Below are positions 8,693 to 17,718 of a DNA stretch of 64,000 nucleotides, one piece after another. Both the position numbers and the translations under genes were made by a program. The notes beneath the pieces are model-generated. The model made no database searches. It saw only the letters and a list, made by a program, of their open reading frames with translations, and was not told the origin of the DNA. The stretch is taken from contig CAWFEA010000011.1 in assembly GCA_963814745.1 (NCBI GenBank), positions 124,001-188,000 of the forward strand, read 5' to 3'. How positions within the stretch are numbered: position 1 is the stretch's first letter; every line of letters begins with the position of its first letter. This stretch comes from CAWBRT01 sp963814745 (GTDB taxonomy: Bacteria; Acidobacteriota; Terriglobia; Terriglobales; Acidobacteriaceae).

Positions 8693-9958
8693 TTAGTGGG
8701 TAAGGCGCCGCGGCTGCCACTGCAACTCCGGTTTGACCGCGAGCAGCAGCGCAACTGCCAGAATCGGTACCAGTGTTTCCTGAAGTAGTCCCGCATTACC
8801 CCAGCCAAATTTGTCAACCAGCGCCCCAAAGAGAAAACCTGAAAAACCTCCGCCCAGAAAATGCAGCGACGTAAAGATGCCGGTAGCCCTTCCCGCCTTA
8901 TCGGGCCGCACGCTTCTCTGTAGAAGGGCCAGCGTATTGACGTGCAACGTGCTGCTGCAGAGCAGCGCCATCAGGAAGCTGAGCACGTAATGGTGCCAAG
9001 GCAGCGTTGCCAGATGGTAGATGAAATAGGTCACGACACTGACAGAACCGTAAGCAACAAACAGGGCACCGCGATTGGAAAAACGGTCGCCAAGCCAGCC
9101 GCCAAGCATAGGCAACATGCATCCGAAGCCATAAATGCTAAAGATGGTCGCTACCACGGTGGGCGTAAAGTGCAGTTGCGTGCGCAGGAAGGTCGGGTAG
9201 AGTCCCAGAAAGCCCCACATAACGGTTCCGAGACACAGCGTGGAGGGAGCGATCAGGAGCGTGTTCCGGTTCCAAAGGGGCTCCGGTACGTTCGCCACTG
9301 CCGCTTGGTCGGTCGCGCTCAACTGCTGCAAGCTTTGGCGCTCGCTGAAAGCTTTAGGAATGAGAAACCAGACCACGGCGGCCATGACCAGGCCCACGAA
9401 GCAGAACAAGACAAATGGCGGCTTCCAACTTCCAGTCGCGACGGCGACCCTGGTGCCAACGGAGGGCCCGATAACGCTTCCGACGCCGTATCCGACGTTA
9501 ATGCATCCGACGACAAAAGCTCTGTTTTTATAGAAATAGCTGCCTGCCGCAACATAGAGGGCGGCGATTTGCATCGCCTCGCCGACGCCGGTGAGCGCTC
9601 GATAGGCCGTCATGTCCCATAGTCCAATGGCGAAGACGGCCATGAGCGTAAAGATGGAATAGACGACCATGCCCGAGACCAGGACGGCTTTCCGCGACCA
9701 GCGGTCGATGAGAATGCCGGCTGGAATCCCCGTGAAGGCGATGCCAAAATTGAAAACCGTCGAGACAAATCCGCCCGCCTTGACCCCGTATCCCATTTCC
9801 TTGCTGATCATAGGAAGCAGCGTAGGGAAGATGTGCCGGTCCATGGCGTTAGTAATGTAGGCTGCCGCAAGCAACGCCAGGCAGAAAACCGCTGCCGTGT
9901 TGGATAATTGCTTCCGCCCGTCCTGCTCCACCGCAACTTGTGTTCCGGCTCTGCCCAT
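8693..9958 (-). CDS. MFS transporter
   Basis: This intact 12-TM major facilitator of about 421 residues has AAYITNAMDRHIFPTLLP near the start, DRWSRK in loop 2-3 and GFGCMLPMLGGWLGDRFSN in the second half. It is paralogous to the carriers at 861-2136 and 13876-15159. The ATG at 9958 is preferred over the longer start at 10009 because GGGGAG is suitably spaced. A good sigma70-type promoter is visible at 10077-10104, and the gene diverges from the GntR regulator at 10329. The substrate is unknown and is likely the compound handled by the adjacent M24-fold hydrolase. Confidence 0.9.
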   Translation of the reverse strand: MGRAGTQVAVEQDGRKQLSNTAAVFCLALLAAAYITNAMDRHIFPTLLPMISKEMGYGVKAGGFVSTVFNFGIAFTGIPAGILIDRWSRKAVLVSGMVVYSIFTLMAVFAIGLWDMTAYRALTGVGEAMQIAALYVAAGSYFYKNRAFVVGCINVGYGVGSVIGPSVGTRVAVATGSWKPPFVLFCFVGLVMAAVVWFLIPKAFSERQSLQQLSATDQAAVANVPEPLWNRNTLLIAPSTLCLGTVMWGFLGLYPTFLRTQLHFTPTVVATIFSIYGFGCMLPMLGGWLGDRFSNRGALFVAYGSVSVVTYFIYHLATLPWHHYVLSFLMALLCSSTLHVNTLALLQRSVRPDKAGRATGIFTSLHFLGGGFSGFLFGALVDKFGWGNAGLLQETLVPILAVALLLAVKPELQWQPRRLTH

Positions 9959-10076
9959 ATGCTTGTCTCCCCGAAGCGTCTTGCTCGTGTCCCGAACTCG
10001 ATAGGCCAAGCAGTCTGCTGCTTTTCTATCTGTCGTAGAAGGCGGCTAGGTCACTTTTCTGAAAAATAGCGATACC

Positions 10077-10104
10077 ACTATACTGCGACAATCGATTCAG
10101 TCAA
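10077..10104 (-). promoter_or_regulatory. Sigma70-type promoter for the MFS/M24 pair
   Basis: On the minus strand TTGACT (-35) is followed after 16 bases by TATAGT (-10). This predicts transcription starting near 10070 and reading into the MFS gene at 9958. No competing gene occupies the stretch. Confidence 0.6.
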
Positions 10105-10293
10105 GCTGCCGCGGTTGTAGAGACACCCGCTTCGGATAGGACGACTCGAAGCATGGCTATATCTAGAGAAAAGACTACAGATATACCGAATCCGCTGGGA
10201 ACCGACGGTAGGCATTAATTTCGGAAGGCTTAGATAGATGGTGGAATCAGATAGTAGCGTGCGATGGGTGATCGAAGAATCGGAAATAACTTC

Positions 10294-10323
10294 TTGACAT
10301 AACGTTATAAATTATATTTTATA
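10294..10323 (+). promoter_or_regulatory. Promoter and palindromic operator of the GntR gene
   Basis: TTGACA at 10294-10299 is followed by an AT-rich stretch that offers TTTTAT or TTTATA as a -10 at 17-18 bp spacing. A perfect 10-bp palindrome, ATAACGTTAT, spans 10299-10308, directly after the -35. That is a position expected for autorepression by a dimeric regulator. The ATG at 10329 lies so close to the -10 that the transcript would be nearly leaderless. Confidence 0.5.
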
Positions 10324-10328
10324 CAACA

Positions 10329-11060
10329 ATGCCGACGCCGAGTGCTTCCGCTGGCCTAATGGGAGAGGCTCACGCCGCAGGCTCAGTTACGAAGTATGAG
10401 TATGCCTATAGCGTGCTGCGCGGCAAGATTGTGCGGGGAATACTTCCGCCCAATCAAGCCATTCAGCCACAGATAGTCTCGGCTGAGCTCGGCATGAGTA
10501 TCATTCCTGTACGAGAGGCATTACGACGTCTGGAACAGGAAGGACTGGTCGTCATACGGCCCCACATAGGGGCTATGGTTCGAGAATTTCCGGTTGATGA
10601 GGCGTGCGAAAACCTGCTCATTCGAGCGGAACTGGAGACGTTGGCCACGCGCCTGGCGACGCCGCATGTTACGCCCGACGTTCACCAGGAGCTTGTATCC
10701 ATTCTGGACAAGATGGACGAACTACAGCAGGCGGGCGAGTCGGAAGAATTCGGGTCTCTCAATAAGCGCTTTCACCTGACCATCTATAGCGTGTTGTGCG
10801 AGCGCCGACTGCTAAGACTGATCGAATTGCTCTGGGACCAGGTTCCCAGGTCGGGTTCGGTTCTGGTTCTCGCCCCCGAACACGCGGGCCAAACCCAGAG
10901 GGAACACCGGGCGATTCTCGATGCTATTGGCAAGGGCGACGCTGAGTCGGCGGCATCGCTTACCCGCAAGCACAAGTTGTATTCCTTGGAAGTACTGAAG
11001 TCGGCGTGGGAAAAGGCGCGCATCGTCCAGCAAGAACAGCCGGATAATGTGAAGGTTTGA
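10329..11060 (+). CDS. GntR-family transcriptional regulator (FadR/FCD subfamily)
   Basis: The protein has 243 residues. An N-terminal winged helix-turn-helix (about 25-90, with VLRGKIVRGILPP, then MSIIPVREALRRLEQEGLV) is followed by an all-helical FCD ligand domain (about 100-225). Regulators of this group usually repress organic-acid or amino-acid catabolic genes and release DNA on binding a carboxylate. It lies between the divergent MFS/M24 pair and the downstream HMGL/M24/MFS/ADH series, so both are likely targets. The ATG at 10329 has no Shine-Dalgarno sequence and sits right behind the promoter. The in-frame ATG at 10359 has none either. Confidence 0.9.
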   Translation: MPTPSASAGLMGEAHAAGSVTKYEYAYSVLRGKIVRGILPPNQAIQPQIVSAELGMSIIPVREALRRLEQEGLVVIRPHIGAMVREFPVDEACENLLIRAELETLATRLATPHVTPDVHQELVSILDKMDELQQAGESEEFGSLNKRFHLTIYSVLCERRLLRLIELLWDQVPRSGSVLVLAPEHAGQTQREHRAILDAIGKGDAESAASLTRKHKLYSLEVLKSAWEKARIVQQEQPDNVKV

Positions 11061-11198
11061 AGCCCAACACTGAAGATTGCGGGTATCGGTTGCGCGATCG
11101 AATCGGACAGCACCGGTGGCCGGTGCGTGCCCGTAGGGCTACGGAGTGATTTACAGGTTTTTTGGTCGATAACTAAAGAGCATTGATGGAGTGAAGAC

Positions 11199-12383
11199 AT
11201 GTCAGAGCAATGGTGGCTTAGTCCCTACAATGAGGTTCCGGAAGTAAAGAAAGAACTCATCAACCTGCCCAAGCAGGTCAAGTTTTATGACACCACACTG
11301 CGTGACGGCGAACAGTCGATCGGCGTCAGCATTGCAGCGGCCGACAAGGTGCGAATTGCCAAAGCCCTGGCGGCGGCGGGCGTGGACCGCATCGAAGCCG
11401 GTTTTCCCAGCAGCACAGCGGAAGATAAAGAGGCGGTCATTGAAATCGTCAAGCAGGTCAAGAACGCGGAAATCTGGGGTTTTTCGCGCTGCAATGTCAA
11501 CGACCTCAAAACCTGTGTTGAGACTGGGGTCAAGGCGGTGGTGTGTGAGATTTCGGTCAGTCCGGCAAAAATGCGGGCGTGGGATTTAGACGAAGCGACG
11601 GTGCTGACGCGCATCCGCAACGCCATTAAGTTTGCCAAAGAGCAAGGCTTGTACTGTGCGTTTTTCGCGGTGGACGCCTCGCGTGCGGAACTGCGCTTTC
11701 TGAAGCAAGCTTACGAAGTCGCGGTAAAAGAATGCGGTGCGGATGAGGTCGTGCTGGTAGATACGATTGGAGTGGCCACGCCGGAAGCGATGTATTACTT
11801 GACTACTCAGGTCAAGAGCTGGCTAAAGGTGCCGGTGGCGGTTCACTGCCATAACGATTTCGGCCTGGCGTCGGCTTGCACCATTGCTGCCTTGAAGGCG
11901 GGAGCCGATTCAGCACACGTGACGGTGAACGGATTGGGTGAAAAGAGCGGCAATGCGGACATCGCCGATATGGCGTTGGCTCTGACCGGTCTGTATGGGG
12001 TTAAGACCAACATCAAGCTGGACCATCTGTATCCTCTGAGCAAACTGGTGCAAGAGGTGACGAGGATTCCTGTCTCGCCGCTCAAATCGGTGGTGGGCGA
12101 TACGGTGTGGGTCAAGGAAACCGGTTCAGTGGTGGCGCAGTTGATGATCTATCCGCCGGCGGTGGAGGGCTATGCTCCGGAACTGGTGGGACGCACGCGC
12201 GACATCTACCTGAGCAAGAAGAGCGGCAAGAAGTCGATCGAATATGCGTTGGGCCAGATTGGAAAGACAGTCCCGGCGGAAAAGATCGACAACCTTCTGG
12301 CGGAAGTCAAGCGGCGGGGCGCAAAGAACCGGGGGATCGTGACGCTGGACGAATTCCGCGGACTGGTTGAGGAAGTGAAATAA
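11199..12383 (+). CDS. HMGL-like acyltransferase (homocitrate/citramalate/isopropylmalate synthase family)
   Basis: This 394-residue protein has the DRE-TIM barrel signatures YDTTLRDGEQ near the N-terminus, HCHNDFGLA around residue 215 and NGLGEKSGN shortly after. These are the metal-binding and catalytic segments of enzymes that condense acetyl-CoA with a 2-oxoacid. The C-terminal extension of about 100 residues is short and lacks the full LeuA regulatory domain, so it resembles homocitrate-synthase or AksA-type proteins more than LeuA. The exact 2-oxoacid cannot be assigned. GGAG precedes the ATG. It heads a co-directional run with the M24 peptidase, MFS, ADH and hydroxyacid dehydrogenase. 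Confidence 0.85.
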   Translation: MSEQWWLSPYNEVPEVKKELINLPKQVKFYDTTLRDGEQSIGVSIAAADKVRIAKALAAAGVDRIEAGFPSSTAEDKEAVIEIVKQVKNAEIWGFSRCNVNDLKTCVETGVKAVVCEISVSPAKMRAWDLDEATVLTRIRNAIKFAKEQGLYCAFFAVDASRAELRFLKQAYEVAVKECGADEVVLVDTIGVATPEAMYYLTTQVKSWLKVPVAVHCHNDFGLASACTIAALKAGADSAHVTVNGLGEKSGNADIADMALALTGLYGVKTNIKLDHLYPLSKLVQEVTRIPVSPLKSVVGDTVWVKETGSVVAQLMIYPPAVEGYAPELVGRTRDIYLSKKSGKKSIEYALGQIGKTVPAEKIDNLLAEVKRRGAKNRGIVTLDEFRGLVEEVK

Positions 12384-12470
12384 TTGTTAACCGAAGCAAG
12401 AGATTCTGGATTCGCTCGCAACAGCGAACGGCAAACTCATTTGCGTCAATAAAAGGAAAAGGAGTAGTTC

Positions 12471-13703
12471 ATGTCAAAAGGAATGATGGGTGTTGATTGG
12501 GAAGAGAGGATTGATTTCGACAGGTTAAGAAGAGAGCGATTGCGGAAGGCAAAGAAGGCGTTGGCAGAGTCGGAGGCAGACGTACTGTTTGTGTTCCGCA
12601 CGGAAGACGCACGCTATCTGACCGGATTCAGGACTCATATGCACCCGAGCACTCAGCTTGGCAATGCCACGGTCGTGCTGCCTAAGGGAGGAGAGCCCTT
12701 CCTGTTTTCGATGGACCATGAGCACTGCAAAGCGAGGATGCCGTGGCTGACCCCGAAGCAGATCAAGCCGCGCGCCAATTTCCGGGAAGCAGTTGGCATT
12801 CAACTTTTTGCGGACATGGTGAAGGAAGAACTCGGCGACTTGAAGGGCAAGAAGATCGGCATTGATCTATGGACTCCGGTGATGACGCGCGAATTCGCCA
12901 AGGCCTTCCCGCAGTCCGAGATCGTTGATGGCCTCGAGATCCTCGGCAGGGCCAAGATTATTAAGACACAAGACGAGATCGATTGCATCAAGATGGCGAA
13001 CGTCATGACCGAAGCTGCCATGGACGCCGCCATCAATATGCTGAGACCAGGCGTGAAAGAGTGCGAGGTTCTTGCCAAAGCATGGGAAGTGATGACTGCT
13101 CTGGGCAGCGAGTGGACGCAGTGCGCCAATATTGTTGCTTCAGGGCCGTACACCGCACCCTACAGACGGTACACCTCGGACCGCATCATCCGCATGGGCG
13201 ATCCTGTCATCATCGACATCGGCGCGTGCTTCAACGGATACTGGGGCGATCTGACCCGCACCTGGATCTGCGGCAACATCAAGCCCACCAAGGAATTGAT
13301 CGACGTACACCAGAACTGCTACAACGCGTTGTTCAACGCCTGCGACAAGTCACGGGCAGGCAACACGAATGCCGACGTCTTTGCCGCCGCCTATCCGTAT
13401 GTGCTCGACAGCCTCGGCCACGGGTCGGGCGTGCATCCCTGGGAGCCCCCGGCATTCAGCCCTTCTTCGGCTAAATCGCCCCTTACTCTCAAGCCCGGTA
13501 TGCAGTACAACCTCGAGCCGTACGCGGGCGTGGTAGGGGTTGGCGGAGTTCGTCTTGAGAATTGCCTGGTAGTGACCGAAGGCGAACCCGATATCTTCAC
13601 CCCGTACCCATTTGACGAGAGACTGGTGAAGGATGTGCACCCGCTGGATAAGTCAACCGGCAGAACCCGCGGCCAGCAAGCTTACGGTGCCGCCGGCCGT
13701 TAA
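12471..13703 (+). CDS. M24-family metallopeptidase (Xaa-Pro aminopeptidase-like)
   Basis: This 410-residue protein has the two-domain layout of aminopeptidase P and relatives. All five dinuclear metal ligands are visible: D249 and D260 in IDIGACFNGYWGD, H317 in LGHGSG, E349 in YNLEPYAG and E363 in VRLENC. It should therefore be a metal-dependent hydrolase of a Xaa-Pro dipeptide or a related C-N bond. AGGAG lies six bases before the ATG. An MFS carrier follows 170 bp downstream. Together they mirror the inverted, diverged M24/MFS pair at 7249-9958, whose hydrolase has lost most of these ligands. Confidence 0.9.
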   Translation: MSKGMMGVDWEERIDFDRLRRERLRKAKKALAESEADVLFVFRTEDARYLTGFRTHMHPSTQLGNATVVLPKGGEPFLFSMDHEHCKARMPWLTPKQIKPRANFREAVGIQLFADMVKEELGDLKGKKIGIDLWTPVMTREFAKAFPQSEIVDGLEILGRAKIIKTQDEIDCIKMANVMTEAAMDAAINMLRPGVKECEVLAKAWEVMTALGSEWTQCANIVASGPYTAPYRRYTSDRIIRMGDPVIIDIGACFNGYWGDLTRTWICGNIKPTKELIDVHQNCYNALFNACDKSRAGNTNADVFAAAYPYVLDSLGHGSGVHPWEPPAFSPSSAKSPLTLKPGMQYNLEPYAGVVGVGGVRLENCLVVTEGEPDIFTPYPFDERLVKDVHPLDKSTGRTRGQQAYGAAGR

Positions 13704-13875
13704 GCATGCAATGAATTGAACGGAACTGCACTTATGGAGAAATTCTGTAAGTGTAGTTTCGTCCACAGCGATGGGTAGAGATTAGTGCAAGGATTTGCCG
13801 CTTTCATTCGCTCTGAAGATAGTTGTAATGATTTTTTGCCGAAAGTCAGAATGTAACTCATCTTGGAGGTAGGAG

Positions 13876-15159
13876 ATGTCAACGGTTGGAACGTCCCCCA
13901 CTGCGGCGCCATCGCAGCCCTCGGAGTTGAAGCGATTGGCAACAACGCCGGCGGTTATGTGCCTGATGTTGCTTTCTGCGGCCTATATCACCAACGCAAT
14001 GGATCGGTCGATCTTTTCGACATTGCTGCCGATCATCAGCAAGACGAACGGCTACAATTTGAAGACCGGCGGATTTCTGGCGACCATCTTCAACCTCGGA
14101 ATTGGATTTGCCGGACTCCCTACCGGCTATCTGCTGGACCGCTGGCCCCGTAAGTCGGTTCTGACGCTTGGCATGATCATTTACTCGGTGGCGACGTTGC
14201 TGACCATCTTTGCCGTCGGAGTTCCGGATATGGGCGTTTACCGCGCCCTTACCGGGGTCGGCGAAGGCATGCAGATTGCGGCGCTCTATGTTGCGGCGGG
14301 CAGTTATTTCTACAAGAACAAGGCATTCGTGGTGGGATGCATCAACATCGGCTACGGAATCGGCAGTGTTATCGGACCCCGGTGGGGCACTCATCTGGCG
14401 CTGGCTTCAGGAAGCTGGAAACAGGCATTCGTTGTTTTCGCGGTTCTTGGCTTGGTGATGGCCGCCGCCGTTTGGTTTGTTATTCCCAGGAACTTTAGCG
14501 AACAGCGCGCGATTTCGCAGGCGCAAGACAAGTCTATCGTGGTGGAAAATATTCCGGAGAACTTCTTTAACCGGAATATCAAGCTCTTGATATGTTCGGT
14601 GTTCGTGCTGGGCACAGTCGGATACGGCTACATGGGGCTGTATGTGACTTATCTGGTCCGGCAGCTCCACTTCAGCCAGATGGCAGCGGCGACCGCCTTC
14701 AGTTTTTACGGTTTTGGCTGCATGCTGCCCATGCTCGGCGGTTGGCTCGGTGACCGCTTCTCGAATCGCGGAGCCGTCATGATTGCCTGGGGCGCTCAGG
14801 CTATCATTCTCTACCTCATCTTCAACGTGGCTACCCAGCCCGGTACTCAATGTTTGTTAAGTTTCCTGCAGGCGTTCTTCTATAGCAGCACCTGTCACGT
14901 GAATCACCTGGCGCTGTTTCAGAGGAGTGTGCGACCGGGGATGGTCGGGCGGGCAACCGGCCTGTTCACCTCGACGCACTTTATGTCCGGCGCTTTCGCC
15001 GGCTACGTGTTAGGTTCGCTCGCGGACAAAATAGGCTGGGGCCGGGCCGCTCTGATTCAGGAATCGCTGCTGGCGGTCTGCGCCATCTTCGTGATTCTGG
15101 CGCTCAATCCTAAGCAGCAACTTGATACCACGCGGCATAGGCTTGCTGGTGGACATTGA
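13876..15159 (+). CDS. MFS transporter
   Basis: This intact 427-residue, 12-TM major facilitator is the best-preserved of three paralogues in the window. Signature segments are AAYITNAMDRSIFSTLLP in TM1, GLPTGYLLDRWPRKS after TM2 and GCMLPMLGGWLGDRFSN in the second half. GGAGGT lies five bases before the ATG. It is placed between the M24 peptidase and the zinc alcohol dehydrogenase, and its stop is only 29 bp from the next start, so co-transcription is likely. The substrate is unknown. Confidence 0.92.
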   Translation: MSTVGTSPTAAPSQPSELKRLATTPAVMCLMLLSAAYITNAMDRSIFSTLLPIISKTNGYNLKTGGFLATIFNLGIGFAGLPTGYLLDRWPRKSVLTLGMIIYSVATLLTIFAVGVPDMGVYRALTGVGEGMQIAALYVAAGSYFYKNKAFVVGCINIGYGIGSVIGPRWGTHLALASGSWKQAFVVFAVLGLVMAAAVWFVIPRNFSEQRAISQAQDKSIVVENIPENFFNRNIKLLICSVFVLGTVGYGYMGLYVTYLVRQLHFSQMAAATAFSFYGFGCMLPMLGGWLGDRFSNRGAVMIAWGAQAIILYLIFNVATQPGTQCLLSFLQAFFYSSTCHVNHLALFQRSVRPGMVGRATGLFTSTHFMSGAFAGYVLGSLADKIGWGRAALIQESLLAVCAIFVILALNPKQQLDTTRHRLAGGH

Positions 15160-15188
15160 GGCTTAGCTCTGCCGCGGAGGAGGTCAGA

Positions 15189-16205
15189 ATGAAGGCCAGT
15201 ATTTTGGTTGCGCAAAAACAATTAGAGATCAGGGAAATTCCCTGCCCAAAGCCCTCCGAAGGCCAAGCGCTGGTGAAGGTAAAGTGCGTGGGAGTTTGCG
15301 GAACTGATGTTTTGGTTTATCGCGGAGAGTACAAAGCCAAGCCGGACGTTATTTTAGGTCACGAATACTGCGGCGAAGTGGCAGAAGTCGGGAAAGGCGT
15401 TACAGAGTATAGGCCAGGGGATTATGTTGCCTCCGAAGCGAGTTGGGGTTGCGGCTTTTGCGAATGGTGCGTGAGAGGACAAGCGCTGTTTTGCGAAGCG
15501 CTGAACTCGCTGGCCCGCACGATTGACGGAGCGCTTGCCGAATACATTGCCGTGCCGGTAAAGATGCTGCATCCGCTCGACAGAAGCGTGACACTGGTTG
15601 AGGGACAGGGAGTCGTCGGCGTTGCCACGGGGCTCAGGGCCGTAAACCGCGCCGGGGTCGGCCTGGGTCAGCGAGTTTTGATTATCGGCCCCGGTTACGG
15701 CGGGTTGATCATTCTCCAACTCTGCAAACTTGCGGGCGCGCAGGTTGGGATTGTTGGAACGCGAAACCCCAGGCTCGCTATTGCCGTCGAGCTTGGCGCC
15801 GACTTTACCGAGAATATTAAAGAGAATCCCGAATGGGAAAAGACCGTCGTTGAAAAACATGCCCCTAGAGGCTTTGACGTTGTGATTGAATCCGCCGGCA
15901 GTCTTTCTGCGCTGCTGGCCGCTGCGAGAACCGTAAAGAAGGGCGGCATCGTTCTACAGTTCGGCATATCTAACGAATGCATCGCCGGACTGCCGCAGAA
16001 AGATTTCTACTACAAGGAAGTCTCGATTGTTGGTTCGAAGGGCGGATTCGGCTGTTATCCGACCGCCGTCAACCTGTTAAATCGCCATGCTCTGCGGGTG
16101 GGACCTCTCATAACCCATCAGTACCCCTTGAATAAAGTGACCGAAGCTTTCGAGGTAATGGACAAGCGCTTGAACAACGTTGTCAGGGCTGCCGTACTTT
16201 GTTAG
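15189..16205 (+). CDS. Zinc-dependent alcohol dehydrogenase (MDR family)
   Basis: This is a medium-chain dehydrogenase of about 338 residues. The catalytic-zinc region CVGVCGTDVLVYRGEY and GHEYCGEV are present. The structural-zinc loop CGFCEWCVRGQALFC retains its cysteines, and the Rossmann segment is IIGPGYGGL. The family includes threonine and sorbitol dehydrogenases and many sugar-alcohol enzymes; the substrate is not resolved. The ATG at 15189 follows GGAGGAGG closely and is preferred to the in-frame TTG at 15156. It continues the MFS operon and probably oxidises the transported compound or a product of it. Confidence 0.88.
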   Translation: MKASILVAQKQLEIREIPCPKPSEGQALVKVKCVGVCGTDVLVYRGEYKAKPDVILGHEYCGEVAEVGKGVTEYRPGDYVASEASWGCGFCEWCVRGQALFCEALNSLARTIDGALAEYIAVPVKMLHPLDRSVTLVEGQGVVGVATGLRAVNRAGVGLGQRVLIIGPGYGGLIILQLCKLAGAQVGIVGTRNPRLAIAVELGADFTENIKENPEWEKTVVEKHAPRGFDVVIESAGSLSALLAAARTVKKGGIVLQFGISNECIAGLPQKDFYYKEVSIVGSKGGFGCYPTAVNLLNRHALRVGPLITHQYPLNKVTEAFEVMDKRLNNVVRAAVLC

Positions 16206-16229
16206 CCGCCGGGCTGCAGAGGAACACTT

Positions 16230-16604
16230 GTGCAAAAACCTAAGGTCTTGCTGATTTCGACGGGTGGAACAATTTCATCTAGTTTCGATCCCGCAACAGG
16301 ATATTCCCCTGCGCTGACAGGGATCGATATTCTATCGACCTATCCGGGAATCGGTGATACGGCCGACATAGCCGTAATCCAACCTTGTAACGTCTTGAGC
16401 TTCGCCTTATATCTGGTGATGGTTGATTTGGACAAGGAGTACTGTCTCAGCGCGACAAATATTAAGCAATACAGCGACTATATTATTTATGAAGGCATGA
16501 AGGTAAGAGGATATCCGGAGATGACCATGGTTAGGGGAAAGGTCGTTGCTGAAAACGGGGTCATCAAAGCGGAAGATGGTTGGGGACAGTTCGTGTCCCG
16601 ATAA
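16230..16604 (+). pseudogene. Chimeric remnant: asparaginase N-terminus joined in frame to dihydropyrimidinase-like C-terminus
   Basis: The 124-residue frame joins two unrelated families. Residues 1 to about 57 (LLISTGGTISSSFD, TGYSPALTG, QPCNVLSF) are the N-terminus of a type-I/II L-asparaginase, including the nucleophile threonine in the TGGTI motif. From about residue 63 the sequence (DYIIYEGMKVRGYPEMTMV, then RGKVVAENGV and GWGQFVSR) is the extreme C-terminus of a dihydropyrimidinase/hydantoinase-type amidohydrolase. The junction lies near 16405-16420. One large deletion removing the rest of both genes explains it, and neither catalytic domain is complete. A GTG start with AGAGGA upstream is kept. 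Confidence 0.75.
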
Positions 16605-16628
16605 AACGAGCACTTACAGGACGAACTT

Positions 16629-17579
16629 ATGAATAAGGTTTTAGTTACGACACCAACGTTTGCTAGATATAGCGAGGCCGCGCTGCGATGTCTACGGGAC
16701 GCGGGCTTGGAGGTTGTTAGGATCGCTCAGGCGGGTGCGCGGGAAGCTGATATCGTGACGTGTATAGACGATCAGACCATCGCGATGATAGTCGGCTTGG
16801 AGCCGATCACGAAATCAGTCATTGATTCCGCAGCTAATCTCAAGGTGATCGCCAAACATGGGATTGGAGTCAACAATATCGACTTGAAAGCGGCTGAAGT
16901 GCGTGGCGTGCGAGTTGTCAATGCTCCCGGCACTAACTCTGAAGCGGTAGCTGACCTCGCGATTGGCCTTATGTTTGCCTTGGCGAGAAAGATCCCGGAT
17001 TCTAACTCCAAGGTGAGGGCGGGTGAGTTTCCTCGCGTAATGGGCAAGTCCGTCTGGGGGGCTACAGCCGGCATCATCGGCATGGGTATGATCGGCAAGG
17101 CGGTGGCGCGTCGCGCCCGCGGATTGAACATGACCGTGTTCGCTTACGACCCGTTTTTCGATCAAGAATTTGCCGATGCCAATCAGGTTCGCCAGGCATC
17201 GTTGAACGAAGTTTTGACTGCAGCAGATTTCGTCACTATCCATACCCCTTATGCTCAGCAAACCAAGAATCTGATCGGCAAGAATGAACTGGCGAAGATG
17301 AAACCCTCGGCATATTTCGTGAACACCGCCCGCGGCGGCATTGTAGACGAGGAGGCGCTGTTCGAGGCGCTCTCGAACAACAAGATCGCGGGCGCTGCTG
17401 TCGATGTATTCGCCAAAGAACCTCCGGCGGGATCGCCGTTGCTCGGCCTTCCCAATATCATCACGACGCCGCACATGGGGGCATACACGGAAGAAGCTCT
17501 GCAATTGACCAGTGAGTTCGCGGCGAAGATGGTACTGGAAGTGTTGGCCGGCAAGAAGCCTTTCTGTACCATCGTCTGA
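16629..17579 (+). CDS. D-2-hydroxyacid dehydrogenase (3-phosphoglycerate dehydrogenase-like)
   Basis: The protein has 316 residues. The NAD-binding loop GMGMIGKAVARRARG lies around residue 145. The catalytic triad is visible as R in NTARGGIVDE, E in DVFAKEPP and H in TTPHMGAYTEEA. There is no C-terminal ACT domain, so a feedback-regulated biosynthetic SerA is unlikely, and a catabolic or glyoxylate/hydroxypyruvate-type reductase is more probable. It lies 24 bp after the asparaginase/hydantoinase remnant on the same strand and closes the catabolic island before the IS21 element. Confidence 0.9.
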   Translation: MNKVLVTTPTFARYSEAALRCLRDAGLEVVRIAQAGAREADIVTCIDDQTIAMIVGLEPITKSVIDSAANLKVIAKHGIGVNNIDLKAAEVRGVRVVNAPGTNSEAVADLAIGLMFALARKIPDSNSKVRAGEFPRVMGKSVWGATAGIIGMGMIGKAVARRARGLNMTVFAYDPFFDQEFADANQVRQASLNEVLTAADFVTIHTPYAQQTKNLIGKNELAKMKPSAYFVNTARGGIVDEEALFEALSNNKIAGAAVDVFAKEPPAGSPLLGLPNIITTPHMGAYTEEALQLTSEFAAKMVLEVLAGKKPFCTIV

Positions 17580-17718
17580 GTTTTGCGATCGGGTCAACTG
17601 CGTACTTGGCAGCGACTAAGCAAATTCTGCCAAGATTTGGCACAGCACGCGAGCTTTCACGAAGCTCGGTGTGAGCCTGACTCCGGCGGGCTTCGCCTGC
17701 GTTCGTTCTCGCCTGGGG

